Assembly: GCA_049699715.1 (NCBI GenBank)
Contig: JBNAVB010000007.1
Coordinates: forward strand, 1 to 42,124
DNA length: 42,124 nt
Origin: JAVZYK01 sp049699715
GTDB lineage: Archaea > Nanobdellota > Nanobdellia > Pacearchaeales > UBA284
Reading direction: 5' to 3'
Part shown: one piece after another, positions 30,003 through 39,510 of the stretch
Numbering within the stretch: position 1 is the stretch's first letter
How the letters are laid out: every line of letters starts with the position of its first letter
Made by a program: the position numbers and the translations under genes
The notes under the pieces: model-generated
The model's input: only the letters and a program-made list of their open reading frames with translations
Database searches by the model: none
Told to the model about the DNA's origin: nothing

Positions 30003-31943
30003 ATGAGAAAGAGTTTGATGATTTGTTCAGTTTTTTTTGTTTTTTTGCCTGTCTTCCTCTCTTTTGTTAGCGCAGAAGCACTCGATGAGTTTAATCTCAA
30101 TGAATTTAATGTTAGCATGAAAGAATTGAAATTGTCAGTGAATGTTTCTAATACTATCCATAGCGACGCCACCAAAATCCTTGCCAATCTGACTTATTTT
30201 CCTCGCGAAGATGAAAGACAGCAGGCAAGCTTGAAAACAATCCCTGGCGCGGAACAGATTGGGGAGGAATTTATCTTATTCAATTTCAGCAAGAAAGGCG
30301 AGATTACCTTTAAGGTCGAATCAATTGTGAATACAAAATTTTTCTTGAAGAAGGTCAAGAAAAACGTCTCGTTGATTGGCTTGGATGTGCCGGCAGAGCT
30401 CGAGGATTATATTGAAAGTTCAAATTATGTGGCTCTTGACCCTTATATCAGGAACAAGGCGAGGCAGCTTGCAACTAAAGATGCGATGGAAACTCTATAT
30501 AATCTTGCAGAATATGTCAGGAATAATATGAATTACAGTCTTGGGCAAATGGAGATTAAAAATTCCTCATGGATTATGGAAAACAAGCAAGGGGTTTGCA
30601 GTCATTATACTATACTGTTCATGGCACTTGCGCGCTCACTAGGATTGCCTGCGCGATTTGTTGCGGGAGTTGCTTATTCGAACAAAGATAACAAGTTCGG
30701 CGAACATGCGTGGGCTGAAGTCTGGTTGCCTGAACATGGATGGGTTCCTTATGATGTCACATTCGGGCAGTACGGGTGGCTTGATTCGAGTCATGTTGAG
30801 CTGAAGAAAAGTATTGATGTAAGTTCGAGCGTTGAGTACAGTTATATCGGAAATATGGACATAGGAAATTTGAGTATAAAAACTTCCGTCTTGGAGCAAG
30901 AAGGCAAAGTAACAATTCCTTTAGACATCGACATGTTTATGTTCAGGCATACTTCTGGGTTTAATTCTTATATCCCTGTCGAGGTGACTGTGAAAAACTT
31001 AGAAGATTATTATGTTGTGGTTCCTGTGCGTATTTCTGTGGCTCCAGGAATCTTCGGAGCGAGCGAGAAAATCGTGTTCTTGAAACCAAAGAGCTCGGCA
31101 AGAGTTTTTTTCATGATAAATATTCCTGAACTTAAAGAATGCGAAACAGGATGCATTGCCAATGTTGTTATAGAGGACATTTTCGGCAACAAGGATGAAG
31201 CGGGCATTTTGATTGAGAGAGATAACCCTAAGATGTCATTGCAGGAAGCCGAGGCTATAATTCGCGCTTACAGCCCTGTTCGCGAGACTTCAATTGATTT
31301 TTATTGCAAGGCAGACAAGGAATTCTATTATAATTATGAGCAAATTTCTGTGACATGCAACGCGAAAAGCCAGAAAGACATGAGAGTGAGCGTGTGCAAC
31401 CAAAATGTCTGCAAGAATGTGACCTTGTATGCAAACCAAACAGAGCAAGTGTTGTTGTATATCCCAGCAATCAAAGGCAATGAAACAAACACTAATGACA
31501 GTATACAAGTGCAGTGCCTTGTTCTGTGTATAATAACCCGAGAACAAAGAGATGTTTTGGCTGTTTCATGCGTTGACACAAAACTTCTTGAAGCACCTCA
31601 AGTGAACATAACTGAGATTAAAAACACAGAAGCGAAATATGGCTCTTCAGGCGCTTTAGAACTTGTGGTTGAGTCTAACATTGCTATCAATGCGAATCTC
31701 TCCATCGCAAGAGGCTCTGAGTTCGAGAAACAGACGATATTCTTGAACAAAGGGGCTAATACTATTAAAGTTGATATGAAAACATGGGAGATGGACATTG
31801 GCGAAAAGCAGGTTCATGCCTCAATCCTTTATGAGGACAAGAACGGCAAAGTCTATGAAGCACAGAGAGATTTTGTTTTTGTCGTGAAAGATGTGAGCAT
31901 CTTTGAGAAAATTTTTGTGAAAATAATACATTTGTTCGAATGA
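30003..31943 (+). CDS. Secreted transglutaminase-like protein
   Basis: 646 residues. A signal peptide (about 1-22, '...FLPVFLSFVSA') precedes a transglutaminase-like core: Cys at about 199 ('KQGVCSHYTILFMALARS'), His at about 235 ('FGEHAWAEVWLPEHGW') and Asp at about 250 ('PYDVTFGQYG'), the C-H-D papain-like triad. Then several beta-rich, Ig/CARDB-like domains ('YIPVEVTVKNLEDYYVVVPV', 'VSVTCNAKSQKDMRVSV'). Such proteins cut or crosslink cell-surface proteins in archaea. The start is only 9 bases after the dys stop, so the two may be co-transcribed. No C-terminal membrane anchor; the C-terminus ends 'FVKIIHLFE'. Confidence 0.8.
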   Translation: MRKSLMICSVFFVFLPVFLSFVSAEALDEFNLNEFNVSMKELKLSVNVSNTIHSDATKILANLTYFPREDERQQASLKTIPGAEQIGEEFILFNFSKKGEITFKVESIVNTKFFLKKVKKNVSLIGLDVPAELEDYIESSNYVALDPYIRNKARQLATKDAMETLYNLAEYVRNNMNYSLGQMEIKNSSWIMENKQGVCSHYTILFMALARSLGLPARFVAGVAYSNKDNKFGEHAWAEVWLPEHGWVPYDVTFGQYGWLDSSHVELKKSIDVSSSVEYSYIGNMDIGNLSIKTSVLEQEGKVTIPLDIDMFMFRHTSGFNSYIPVEVTVKNLEDYYVVVPVRISVAPGIFGASEKIVFLKPKSSARVFFMINIPELKECETGCIANVVIEDIFGNKDEAGILIERDNPKMSLQEAEAIIRAYSPVRETSIDFYCKADKEFYYNYEQISVTCNAKSQKDMRVSVCNQNVCKNVTLYANQTEQVLLYIPAIKGNETNTNDSIQVQCLVLCIITREQRDVLAVSCVDTKLLEAPQVNITEIKNTEAKYGSSGALELVVESNIAINANLSIARGSEFEKQTIFLNKGANTIKVDMKTWEMDIGEKQVHASILYEDKNGKVYEAQRDFVFVVKDVSIFEKIFVKIIHLFE

Positions 31944-31986
31944 AACTATTCAAAAGCTTTAAAAATCACTGTTTTTTAATCTTAAA

Positions 31987-32520
31987 ATGGCATTAAGAAA
32001 AGGTCATTGTTATACGCTCGTGAAGCGCTCGTATACTCGCAAATCTAAAGTCAAGAGCAAAAGTTACATCAAGACCCTCCCGCCTTCCAAGATTGCGAGA
32101 TTCACGATGGGGGATGTTTCGGGATTTGAGCAAGGAAAGTACTCTTATTTTGTAAAGTTAATTGTCAATGAACCGGTGCAGATTCGAGACAATGCCTTAG
32201 AATCTGCGAGGCAGTGGGCTCATAGGGCTCTGGAAGAAAAATTGAAAGGGAATTTTTATTTCAATGTGAGCGCTTATCCCCATCAAATTCTTCGAGAGAA
32301 CAAGATGTTGACGGGCGCGGGCGCAGACAGGATGCAGACTGGAATGAGTCATTGTTTCGGTAAGCCTATAGGAATAGCAGCCCGAATCTCCAAAAATGGA
32401 GCGATTTTTACTGTGGCTTGCAACAAAGAAGCAATAGTATCTGTTAGAGAAATTCTCAATGATGTCAAGACAAAGCTGCCTGGCAACAAGTCTGTAATCG
32501 TTGAAGAAATCAAGAGATAA
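31987..32520 (+). CDS. rpl10e: 50S ribosomal protein uL16 (archaeal L10e)
   Basis: 177 residues of L10e/uL16: 'MALRKGHCYTLVKRSYTRKS', 'EPVQIRDNALESARQWAHRA', 'NVSAYPHQILRENKMLTGAG', 'ADRMQTGMSHCFGKPIGIAA', 'ISKNGAIFTVACN'. It sits by the peptidyl-transferase centre and helps tRNA accommodation. A TATA box CTTTAAAAAT (31957-31966) lies 26 nt before the ATG, so the message is probably leaderless. Confidence 0.95.
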   Translation: MALRKGHCYTLVKRSYTRKSKVKSKSYIKTLPPSKIARFTMGDVSGFEQGKYSYFVKLIVNEPVQIRDNALESARQWAHRALEEKLKGNFYFNVSAYPHQILRENKMLTGAGADRMQTGMSHCFGKPIGIAARISKNGAIFTVACNKEAIVSVREILNDVKTKLPGNKSVIVEEIKR

Positions 32521-32590
32521 TTTTTTATTTATCTCGTTAAATTTAAATATCTCTTTTTTCTTATCTTAATGTAATATAAAAAAGAGGAAA

Positions 32591-34987
32591 ATGGCACCGG
32601 ATCCCTATCTGAAAACAGAAGATTCAAAAAATGTTGTGTGGCTTTCGGAACTAAGCAAGAATGATATTCCTATTGCTGGTGGCAAGGGTGCTAACCTCGC
32701 AGAAATGTACAATGCGGGCTTCCCTGTCCCACCTGCATTTATTGTAACAGCCCAGGCATTCGCGACTTTCTTGAGAGAGTCAGAATTGAGAAACAAGATA
32801 CTTGAAACAGTTAACTCGATAGAGCTTGAGAATACTGCTGAGCTTGAGACTAAAGCAAAAGAAATCCAGCATATGATTATCGCTGCAAAGATGCCGAAGG
32901 CGCTGGCAGAAGAGATTATAGATTCTTATTCTAATCTTGGAATTGAAAAAGGAGACATTGGAAAAACCCCTGCTAATGAGCTTTTGAAACTTGCAGAAGC
33001 GAAAGGAGAGCAAGTTTTTGTCGCTGTTCGCTCCAGCGCAACCACAGAAGACTTGAGTACAGCGAGTTTCGCAGGACAGCAAGAGACTTTTTTGAACATC
33101 AAGGGCGGCGAAGCCTTGTTAGAAGCAGTCAAGAAATGTTGGGCTTCTTTATTCACAGCTCGCGCAATCTATTATAGAACAAAACGCGGTTTTTCACATG
33201 AAACCAGCTACATTGCGGTTATTGTCCAAAGAATGGTTAACTCCGACAAGAGTGGGGTTATGTTTACTATAAACCCACTGACTAACAACAAAGAGGAGAT
33301 TGTCATTGAATCTGTTTTTGGATTAGGCGAGGGCATTGTTTCTGGCACAATTGAACCAGACAGCTATGTAATAAACAAGAGAAAATTAGATATCGTCAAG
33401 AGAAGGCTGGGCTTGAAGAAACTTGCTTTTGTCAAAGATATGGAAGGGCACACAATCAAGGAAGAACTGCCAGAGGACAAGCAGAATGAGGAGGTTTTGA
33501 CTTTAGCCGAGTTGAAGAGCCTTGCGAATTACGGCTTGGAGATTGAGGAGCATTACAAGTGGCCGCAAGACATTGAATGGGCAATTGAAAAAGGCCGCGT
33601 TTACATTGTGCAGTCAAGGCCTGTCACGACAGTCGAGAAAGAGACAAAAAAAGTTGAATTGCAGGGCCGTGTTCTTATCGAGGGCTTAGCTGCTTCGACT
33701 GGAATCGCTTCTGGAATTGTCAAGATAATCAATGATTTGAAGGACTTACACAAAATCAAGGAAGGTGACATTCTTGTAACACGCATGACTAATCCAGATA
33801 TGGTTGTCACGATGCAGAAAGCCAGGGCAATTGTGACAGATGAAGGGGGATTAACAGCACATGCTGCTATAGTCTCACGCGAGATAGGGCTGCCTTGCGT
33901 CGTTGGTACAAAGAATGCAACTCATGTCTTGCAAGAAGGATCCATTGTAACAGTTGACGGCACTAATGGTAAGGTTTATGAGGGGAAGGTTGAATTTATC
34001 GAAGAAAAAGAGGAGAGAGAAAAGAAGAAAGAAGAAAAGCCGGCGCCTCCAGCTTTAGCTAAAATGCTGATTCCTCCTGAAGTGCGAGAGGCCTTTGAGA
34101 TGGCAAAGAAAAGAAAAGAGGGAGAGGGGGGGACTTTAGTGAAAGTCAATTGTGATTTACCTGATGTTGCTGAAAGAGCAGCAGCGACAGGCGCAGAGGG
34201 TGTCGGGCTAGTGAGAATAGAATTTATTATTGCAAAAAGTGGAGTTCATCCTGCCGAGTATGTGAGAAAAGGGGAGCAAGACAAATATTCCGAATTGCTC
34301 GCGAATGGAATTGAAAGAATTACTAAAGCGTTCCAAGGAAAGAGCGTGTGGGTTAGAACAAGCGACATCAGAACAGATGAATACAGAAATTTGGAAGGCG
34401 CAAACTTAGAGCCAGAAGAAGACAATCCTATGCTTGGATGGCATGGAATCCGCCGTGGGCTCGATGACATGGAAATTCTCAAAGCAGAGTTCAAGGCGGT
34501 GAAGCTCTTGCACGACAGGGGCTACACTAATGTTGGCATAATGCTCCCTTTTGTCATTCGCACAGAAGAGCTCAAGAAAGCAAAGGAGTTGTGCCGCGAA
34601 GTTGGGTTAGAGCCAAGGCACCAAGTTGAATTCGGAGTTATGATTGAAACCCCTGCGAGCTGTATGATTATTGAGGAACTTTGTTCAGAAGGAATTGATT
34701 TCATAAGCTTCGGCACGAATGATCTGACTCAGCTCACTTTAGGGATAGACAGGAATAACGAGAGACTCGCGCGTTTGTATGATGAAATGCATCCCGCTGT
34801 TTTGCGCTTGCTTGAGATGGTTATTAGCATTTGCAAGAGCTACAATGTCAAGACAAGCATCTGCGGGCAGGCTGGTTCTCGCGTGGAGATGGCCAAGTTC
34901 CTCGCGAAGAAAGGAATCTCGAGCATCTCTGCGAACATAGACTCTGTTGCCTTAATAAGAGAGGCAATAAAAGAAGTTCAAGTTTGA
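32591..34987 (+). CDS. ppsA: Phosphoenolpyruvate synthase
   Basis: 798 residues. An N-terminal ATP-grasp domain ('GGKGANLAEMYNAGFPVPPA', 'VFVAVRSSATTEDLSTASFA', 'SDKSGVMFTINPLT') is followed by the phosphohistidine domain with catalytic His at about residue 422 ('GGLTAHAAIVSREIGLPCVV') and a C-terminal PEP/pyruvate barrel ('MLGWHGIRRGLDD', 'DFISFGTNDLTQLTLGIDRN', 'CGQAGSRVEMAKFLAKKG'). The reaction is ATP + pyruvate + H2O to PEP + AMP + Pi, for gluconeogenesis or reverse glycolysis. TATA ATTTAAATA at 32541-32549. A Lys/Glu-rich linker (about 465-485) separates the domains. Confidence 0.94.
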   Translation: MAPDPYLKTEDSKNVVWLSELSKNDIPIAGGKGANLAEMYNAGFPVPPAFIVTAQAFATFLRESELRNKILETVNSIELENTAELETKAKEIQHMIIAAKMPKALAEEIIDSYSNLGIEKGDIGKTPANELLKLAEAKGEQVFVAVRSSATTEDLSTASFAGQQETFLNIKGGEALLEAVKKCWASLFTARAIYYRTKRGFSHETSYIAVIVQRMVNSDKSGVMFTINPLTNNKEEIVIESVFGLGEGIVSGTIEPDSYVINKRKLDIVKRRLGLKKLAFVKDMEGHTIKEELPEDKQNEEVLTLAELKSLANYGLEIEEHYKWPQDIEWAIEKGRVYIVQSRPVTTVEKETKKVELQGRVLIEGLAASTGIASGIVKIINDLKDLHKIKEGDILVTRMTNPDMVVTMQKARAIVTDEGGLTAHAAIVSREIGLPCVVGTKNATHVLQEGSIVTVDGTNGKVYEGKVEFIEEKEEREKKKEEKPAPPALAKMLIPPEVREAFEMAKKRKEGEGGTLVKVNCDLPDVAERAAATGAEGVGLVRIEFIIAKSGVHPAEYVRKGEQDKYSELLANGIERITKAFQGKSVWVRTSDIRTDEYRNLEGANLEPEEDNPMLGWHGIRRGLDDMEILKAEFKAVKLLHDRGYTNVGIMLPFVIRTEELKKAKELCREVGLEPRHQVEFGVMIETPASCMIIEELCSEGIDFISFGTNDLTQLTLGIDRNNERLARLYDEMHPAVLRLLEMVISICKSYNVKTSICGQAGSRVEMAKFLAKKGISSISANIDSVALIREAIKEVQV

Positions 34988-35105
34988 ATTCCATTTTTTC
35001 TTTTGAAGTTCTTTTTTCTTCGGGAGAGCAAAGAGCATTAGTTATTTATTTTCGTAATCCAGAGCATTATAATAGAGAATAATAAATTTTTTAAACTAAT
35101 AAAAA

Positions 35106-35432
35106 ATGGTCGTTGTAGAAAGCTATTGTAAAAAAAGTATAAAAATGGTTATTGAAATCTACATCAACTTAACAAAGTATCCTCGCTCCAAAAAAATAGT
35201 TGTTACACCCATCCTTTACTCTAAAGGGATTTATAGATCTAAAAGATACAAGCCTATTGTCTTTGATTATGGCAAAGAGGGAATAGACAAACTCAAAAAA
35301 ATTTTGGATAACTATTTTAAAAGATATACTGTTAATTTTGTTCTATCTGAAAAACAATTAGAGTTTATATCTAAAAGAGACACAAAGGGAAATACGTTAG
35401 AAGCCTTGATAGAACTTTTGGAAAACCAATAA
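35106..35432 (+). CDS. Unknown 108-aa protein
   Basis: The protein contains 'MVIEIYINLTKYPRSKKIVV', 'RYKPIVFDYGKEGIDKLKKI' and 'EKQLEFISKRDTKGNTLEAL'. No signal peptide or motif. The ATG at 35145 (MVIEIYI) is an alternative start and would remove 13 residues; 35106 has a TATA-like TTTTTTAAACT about 20 nt before it. Basic, mixed alpha/beta. It could be a solitary toxin-antitoxin or defence component, but nothing shows this. Confidence 0.45.
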   Translation: MVVVESYCKKSIKMVIEIYINLTKYPRSKKIVVTPILYSKGIYRSKRYKPIVFDYGKEGIDKLKKILDNYFKRYTVNFVLSEKQLEFISKRDTKGNTLEALIELLENQ

Positions 35433-35513
35433 CTAAAATCAAACTCAAAAAATTTTTATACCCCTTTTTATTTCTATAGTTTTTATAGACAAATAACAGA
35501 GAAAAACGAAAAA

Positions 35514-36173
35514 ATGCTAGAAAAAGAGGCCGTAGAGAGAGGCATAGATATAGAATCTTTGAAGGAAGGGCAGCGGAAGCTCGCAAAGCTCGTTTCTTGC
35601 AAAGATGCTGTTGACTTTAGCAATGCGACAAGGTTTGCAGGAGTTGATTTAGAAACTCTCAAAACCAAAGAGATTCTTGCCACTATTGCAGTTTTGGATG
35701 AAAATATGGAAACTGTTGAGGAGAAATACGCTATCAAGGCTGCAAGATTTCCTTACATCCCGGGTTTTAGAGCCTATAGAGAGCTGCCTGTAATTCTTGC
35801 AGCTTATGATAAGCTTGGGGAGCAACCGGATATTATTTTTATCGAGGCCCATGGAATCTCGCATCCAAGAGGTTTGGGCTTGGCAAGCCATCTTGGCGTT
35901 AGTATCAATAAGCCCGTGATAGGGATAGCCAATAACATTCTTGTTGGAGAAGAAAAGGGCAATCAAGTGATCTTAAATGGTAAGGTTATTGCTGAAAAAG
36001 TTATCACAAAACAGGGCTCGAAGCCGTTTTATGTCTCTGTAGGTAACTTAATCTCTTTAAAATCCGCTACTGAACTCGTGAAAAAATGCATTCGCGAACC
36101 GCACAAGCTTCCAGAGCCTTTAGTGCAAGCGAGAAAAGTCGCGCAGAGAGTAAAAAGAGAAATGAATCTATAA
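35514..36173 (+). CDS. nfi: Endonuclease V family protein
   Basis: 219 residues with the EndoV fold: 'TRFAGVDLETLK' (D45), 'RFPYIPGFRAYRELPV' (the PYIP wedge and E90), 'DIIFIEAHGISHPRGLGLAS' and 'VIGIANNILVGEE'. The family cuts near deoxyinosine in DNA or inosine in RNA. Two residues differ from the usual site: the second Asp (DGHG) is Glu111 here, and the Lys of GVAK is Asn140. D45 and E90 are kept. It may have changed metal handling or specificity, or be a lineage variant. Single gene; a small coiled-coil gene converges on it. Confidence 0.85.
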   Translation: MLEKEAVERGIDIESLKEGQRKLAKLVSCKDAVDFSNATRFAGVDLETLKTKEILATIAVLDENMETVEEKYAIKAARFPYIPGFRAYRELPVILAAYDKLGEQPDIIFIEAHGISHPRGLGLASHLGVSINKPVIGIANNILVGEEKGNQVILNGKVIAEKVITKQGSKPFYVSVGNLISLKSATELVKKCIREPHKLPEPLVQARKVAQRVKREMNL

Positions 36174-36237
36174 AAATCTGTAAAAAGAGACAAATATATA
36201 GGAAATAAGGAAAGAAATATAAAACAAAAAACAATAG

Positions 36238-36474
36238 TTACAAGGTTGCTACTCCTATTTTTGTGGCAATAACTTTCAGTTTCTGTATAAGCTCTTGGGC
36301 TGTATCTTCTTCTATTTTCTTTCCCTCACCTATTTTTGTTTCTTCCTCTGTCTTTACTTCTACAAAATTTATTAAGTCCCTAATGTCATTTTCGATTTCT
36401 TCGATTCTTTGTTTTATGTTGCCGTCGATTGGCTTGTATTTGACTGGCTTGTATTTTTTGCCGAAAAGTCCCAT
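36238..36474 (-). CDS. Small coiled-coil protein (78 aa)
   Basis: From ATG 36474: MGLFGKKYKPVKYKPIDGNI, then a long helix 'KQRIEEIENDIRDLINFVEV' and a C-terminal helix 'AQELIQKLKVIATKIGVATL'. AAGGAGGT lies 10-17 nt upstream of this ATG; an in-frame ATG at 36495 precedes the SD and is rejected as start. Acidic middle, no membrane span. No family recognised. It resembles short scaffold or subunit proteins. Confidence 0.55.
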   Translation of the reverse strand: MGLFGKKYKPVKYKPIDGNIKQRIEEIENDIRDLINFVEVKTEEETKIGEGKKIEEDTAQELIQKLKVIATKIGVATL

Positions 36475-37028
36475 TTTATAGTTTACCTCCTTCAAGATTT
36501 ACCCCTTTTGATAATTTAATAATTATGCCTATATTATGACTATAGTAAGAATTTTTAGTTTTTAAGTCTTTTCTTTAGAGGTTCTGTAAATTTAAGGGGG
36601 TGATAAAGCCATTTTATCGAAGATATCGACGAGATATTATTATACAAACTTTTAACTTTTAAAAATATTTAAAAATAGAATTTCAGATTTCAAAAATAGA
36701 AATTTTTCCGAAGATAAAAAAATCATCACCCGTTCGGCTTAACAGAACTTTTTTAGAAACCCTGAGAAATTCATTAATTCCTTGAAGATTTATTAAAAAA
36801 TACGAAATGGTACAAAGTGAGACGGTGTCAAAGCCCAATTTTAACTTAAAAATCCCGAGAGATTCAAAAGTCTTTTTCCAATATAAATCCCGAAGGAAAA
36901 ATATTGTCTTAGGGACTGCTCCACCGCTCGTTTATAACATGAATGTAACGTTTTTAAAAGTTTCTTACTATTCAAAAGAAACAAATTTAATTTTCAGCAG
37001 GGGTTAACTGGTTAACTCATCATCCCGG
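36475..37028. other. 554-bp spacer without a convincing gene
   Basis: AT-rich. It carries the promoter of the 78-aa gene, an orphan SD-like GGGGGTGAT (36597-36605) with no frame after it, and a 16-bp motif (AAAATCATCACCCGTT, 36719-36734) also found at 478-493. A 66-codon frame at 36807-37007 has no family look or properly spaced promoter. Three GTTAAC sites at 37003, 37011 and 37028 come from an imperfect tandem repeat that includes the stop codon of the MFS gene. Confidence 0.55.
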
Positions 37029-38420
37029 TTAACTCGCCATCCTCGGCTTGATGTCTATCTCAAGGTGGCGCCATAGCTCCCCGGGGATGAGTGCGCCAAA
37101 CTTCTTTGTGGCTTCTTTAATTCCAAAATTTTTGACATCTCTCACTTCCTTAATTTTGGGAGTCATTATAAAAGCAACAGCTAATCTTAACAAACCACTA
37201 ATCAAAAACACGGTTAATATCGGAGAAATCCCCAAAACTGCAAAGTGTAGTGATGAGAGAAAACCACCAGAAGTTGCGCCCATAAACACGCCTATGCCGT
37301 TCATTATATTTGAATAAGCCACGCACAAAGCTATCCTCTGACGCGTTACAGCGTCGTAGATAAAGTTGCTCGAGCTTAAATTGAAGCCAGCCCAAACCAT
37401 CCCTGAGAAGGCTTCAATAATGATAAGATATGACAACAAAAACTCTTTGCTTATAAATATAGAAAAGAACCACAACAATGGCACCAAGGCTACAAGGAAA
37501 GAGGTAATTTTGGTTGCTTTTATGTTTCCATAATGGTCTGCAAATTTGCCCCATAATGGCATGAAGAGTAATGAAACTAAAGAACTCGCTATTGTAACGA
37601 GTATCCATTGCAAATAACTGAAGCCTAAATCCTTTAACATGTAAACTGCAAAGAAAGGAGAGGCAATCGCTGTAGCGAGCTGCATTAAAGCAACAAGAAC
37701 AGTAAACTTGCCGAAATTGCTTTTCGGGATGTAACGGACGAACTGCCAGAAACTAAAATAATAACCTTTTTCATAGGTTAATTTAGGCTCGTATTTCTTC
37801 GAAAGCAGAAAGGCTGAAACTAGCCTTGCGACAAAAGCAATAGTAAACAAAATGGCGAATCCTATAAAGATTTTTGTCTGGGAGAAATAATCAAGAATGA
37901 AGCTGCCGAAGAGCATTGAAACCAAGGCAACGAAACCTACAATTCTGTTCCTGTTTCCAAAATACTTGCCTGAATTTTCTGTTACAATGTCTTTCATCCA
38001 GGAGTTCCAAGCAGGCACTAGAATTGCACCAAATAAAACTAGTAAAGTATAAATTATAATGAGAAGAGCGGGGGTTATTGTAGAATTCACATTGAAGATG
38101 AAGTAAAGGGCGCCTATTACTATAACTAAGAGCCACATTATTGCCTGGAGTAAGGCACCTAACACAACTATTTTCTTTCTTGAAGTTTTTTCCATCAGTT
38201 TAGGAACAAAAAGTTGTGAAAAATTGCCAAGCAAGGACGGCAATGAAGTCAAGAAACCTATGTGCGCGTTAGTCGCGCCGAGTTTCAAGGCAAAAGGTGT
38301 AATATACCTCATGCCCGAACCCTCACTTACTGAATATGCCGAACCCTCGCGAACGCTTATTAATTTTGTTTTTTCAATAAGTTTTTTTTGTTTTTTTGTT
38401 TGTGCTATCACCTTTTTCAT
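37029..38420 (-). CDS. Major facilitator superfamily transporter
   Basis: 463 residues, about 12 membrane spans. N-terminal half: 'REGSAYSVSEGSGMRYITPF', 'GATNAHIGFLTSLPSLLGNF', 'SRKKIVVLGALLQAIMWLLV'. Middle loop with 'KYFGNRNRIVGFVALVSMLF'. C-terminal half: 'GFSYLQWILVTIASSLVSLL', 'PLWGKFADHYGNIKATKITS', a classic MFS motif A-like G...D. Substrate unknown; the first domain resembles uncharacterised archaeal/bacterial MFS proteins rather than drug pumps. TTTATAAA at 38450-38457 gives a short leader of about 7 nt. Confidence 0.88.
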   Translation of the reverse strand: MKKVIAQTKKQKKLIEKTKLISVREGSAYSVSEGSGMRYITPFALKLGATNAHIGFLTSLPSLLGNFSQLFVPKLMEKTSRKKIVVLGALLQAIMWLLVIVIGALYFIFNVNSTITPALLIIIYTLLVLFGAILVPAWNSWMKDIVTENSGKYFGNRNRIVGFVALVSMLFGSFILDYFSQTKIFIGFAILFTIAFVARLVSAFLLSKKYEPKLTYEKGYYFSFWQFVRYIPKSNFGKFTVLVALMQLATAIASPFFAVYMLKDLGFSYLQWILVTIASSLVSLLFMPLWGKFADHYGNIKATKITSFLVALVPLLWFFSIFISKEFLLSYLIIIEAFSGMVWAGFNLSSSNFIYDAVTRQRIALCVAYSNIMNGIGVFMGATSGGFLSSLHFAVLGISPILTVFLISGLLRLAVAFIMTPKIKEVRDVKNFGIKEATKKFGALIPGELWRHLEIDIKPRMAS

Positions 38421-38531
38421 TTTTGAGTTTTCATTAAATAAAAACTATATTTATAAACTTTTTGAAAAAGTTTATTAACGAAAGAATTCTTTAAGATTTA
38501 AGAGTTTAAGAGTAAGAAAAAAGAAGGAAAA

Positions 38532-39497
38532 ATGAAAGCCACAAAGATGCATAATTTAGAAATCGCGAGAATTTTCTTTGAGATGGCCGACATTCTTGAA
38601 ATGCAAAACGAGCCGTGGAAGCCACAAGCTTATCGAAGAGCGGCTAAAGTAATAGCGGCAATGGAAGAGGATGTCGAGAACATTTACGATGAGAAAGGAT
38701 TGAGAGGCTTAGAGGAGATTTCTGGAGTTGGCAAGAACATGGCTAACAAAATTGTTGAGTATCTGAAGACTGGCAAAATTCACGCGCATGAAAAACTCAA
38801 AGCAAGTATAAGTGCAAAGGTTTCGGAACTCATGGAGATTCCTGGGATAGGGCCAAAGAAAATAAAAAAATTGAACTTGATGCTCGGGATTAAGACAATC
38901 GAGGATTTGGAAAATGCAATTAGTGGGCATAAGATTGCGAAGCTTCCTGGCTTCGGTGAGAAATCAGAGCAAGACATCTTGGAAGGGCTAAAAATGAAAA
39001 AAGAGAAAAGAAGGCCATTAAGGGAAGTGCTTCCTGTAGCGAATCACATTGTTGAACAATTGAAAAAGTCAAAAATTGTGGAAAAGATTGATGTGGCTGG
39101 CTCAATCAGAAGAAAAAAAGAAACTGTAAGGGACATTGACATTCTTGTTACCTCAAAACAGCCAGGCAAGGTGATGGAAATCTTTACAACAATGCCAGAG
39201 GTTTCTCGAGTGTTGGCGAAAGGCCCTACAAAATCGACTGTAATATTGAAAAGTGGAATTCAGGCGGATGTTCGCGTTGTTCCAAAGAACTCATATGGCG
39301 CGGCTTTGATGTACTTTACCGGCTCTAAAGAATATAATATAAGGCTACGAGAAATAGCTATGAGAAAAGGCTACAAGCTTAGCGAATATGGCTTATTTGA
39401 TAGAATCTCGGGCAAGTTTGTTGCTGGCGCGACAGAAGAAGAAGTTTACAAAAAGCTCGGCTTGAAATTTGTAAAGCCTGAAGAGCGAGAAGGTTAG
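38532..39497 (+). CDS. polX: Family X DNA polymerase (PHP-less, short form)
   Basis: 321 residues. An 8-kDa-like domain with helix-hairpin-helix motifs ('LEEISGVGKNMANKIVEYLK', 'LMEIPGIGPKKIKKLNLML', 'IAKLPGFGEKSEQDILEGL') is followed by the polymerase palm: 'VAGSIRRKKETVRDIDILV' supplies the GS motif and the DxD catalytic Asp pair, and 'SGIQADVRVV' the third Asp. The thumb has 'YFTGSKEYNIRLREIAMRKG' and 'LSEYGLF'. Likely fills gaps in base excision repair. Bacterial/archaeal PolX usually carries a C-terminal PHP domain (about 570 aa in total); here the protein ends after the polymerase core, like eukaryotic Pol beta. Confidence 0.92.
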   Translation: MKATKMHNLEIARIFFEMADILEMQNEPWKPQAYRRAAKVIAAMEEDVENIYDEKGLRGLEEISGVGKNMANKIVEYLKTGKIHAHEKLKASISAKVSELMEIPGIGPKKIKKLNLMLGIKTIEDLENAISGHKIAKLPGFGEKSEQDILEGLKMKKEKRRPLREVLPVANHIVEQLKKSKIVEKIDVAGSIRRKKETVRDIDILVTSKQPGKVMEIFTTMPEVSRVLAKGPTKSTVILKSGIQADVRVVPKNSYGAALMYFTGSKEYNIRLREIAMRKGYKLSEYGLFDRISGKFVAGATEEEVYKKLGLKFVKPEEREG

Positions 39498-39510
39498 ATT
39501 TATTTGGTGT

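Noticed and set aside
36807..37007. 66-codon frame in the gene-poor spacer
   Set aside because: The TATA-like stretch is too close to the ATG, there is no ribosome site, and the peptide looks random.
37003..37033. Triple GTTAAC as a regulatory operator
   Set aside because: It falls at the stop codon and 3' side of the MFS gene and is explained by an imperfect tandem duplication of about 16 bp.
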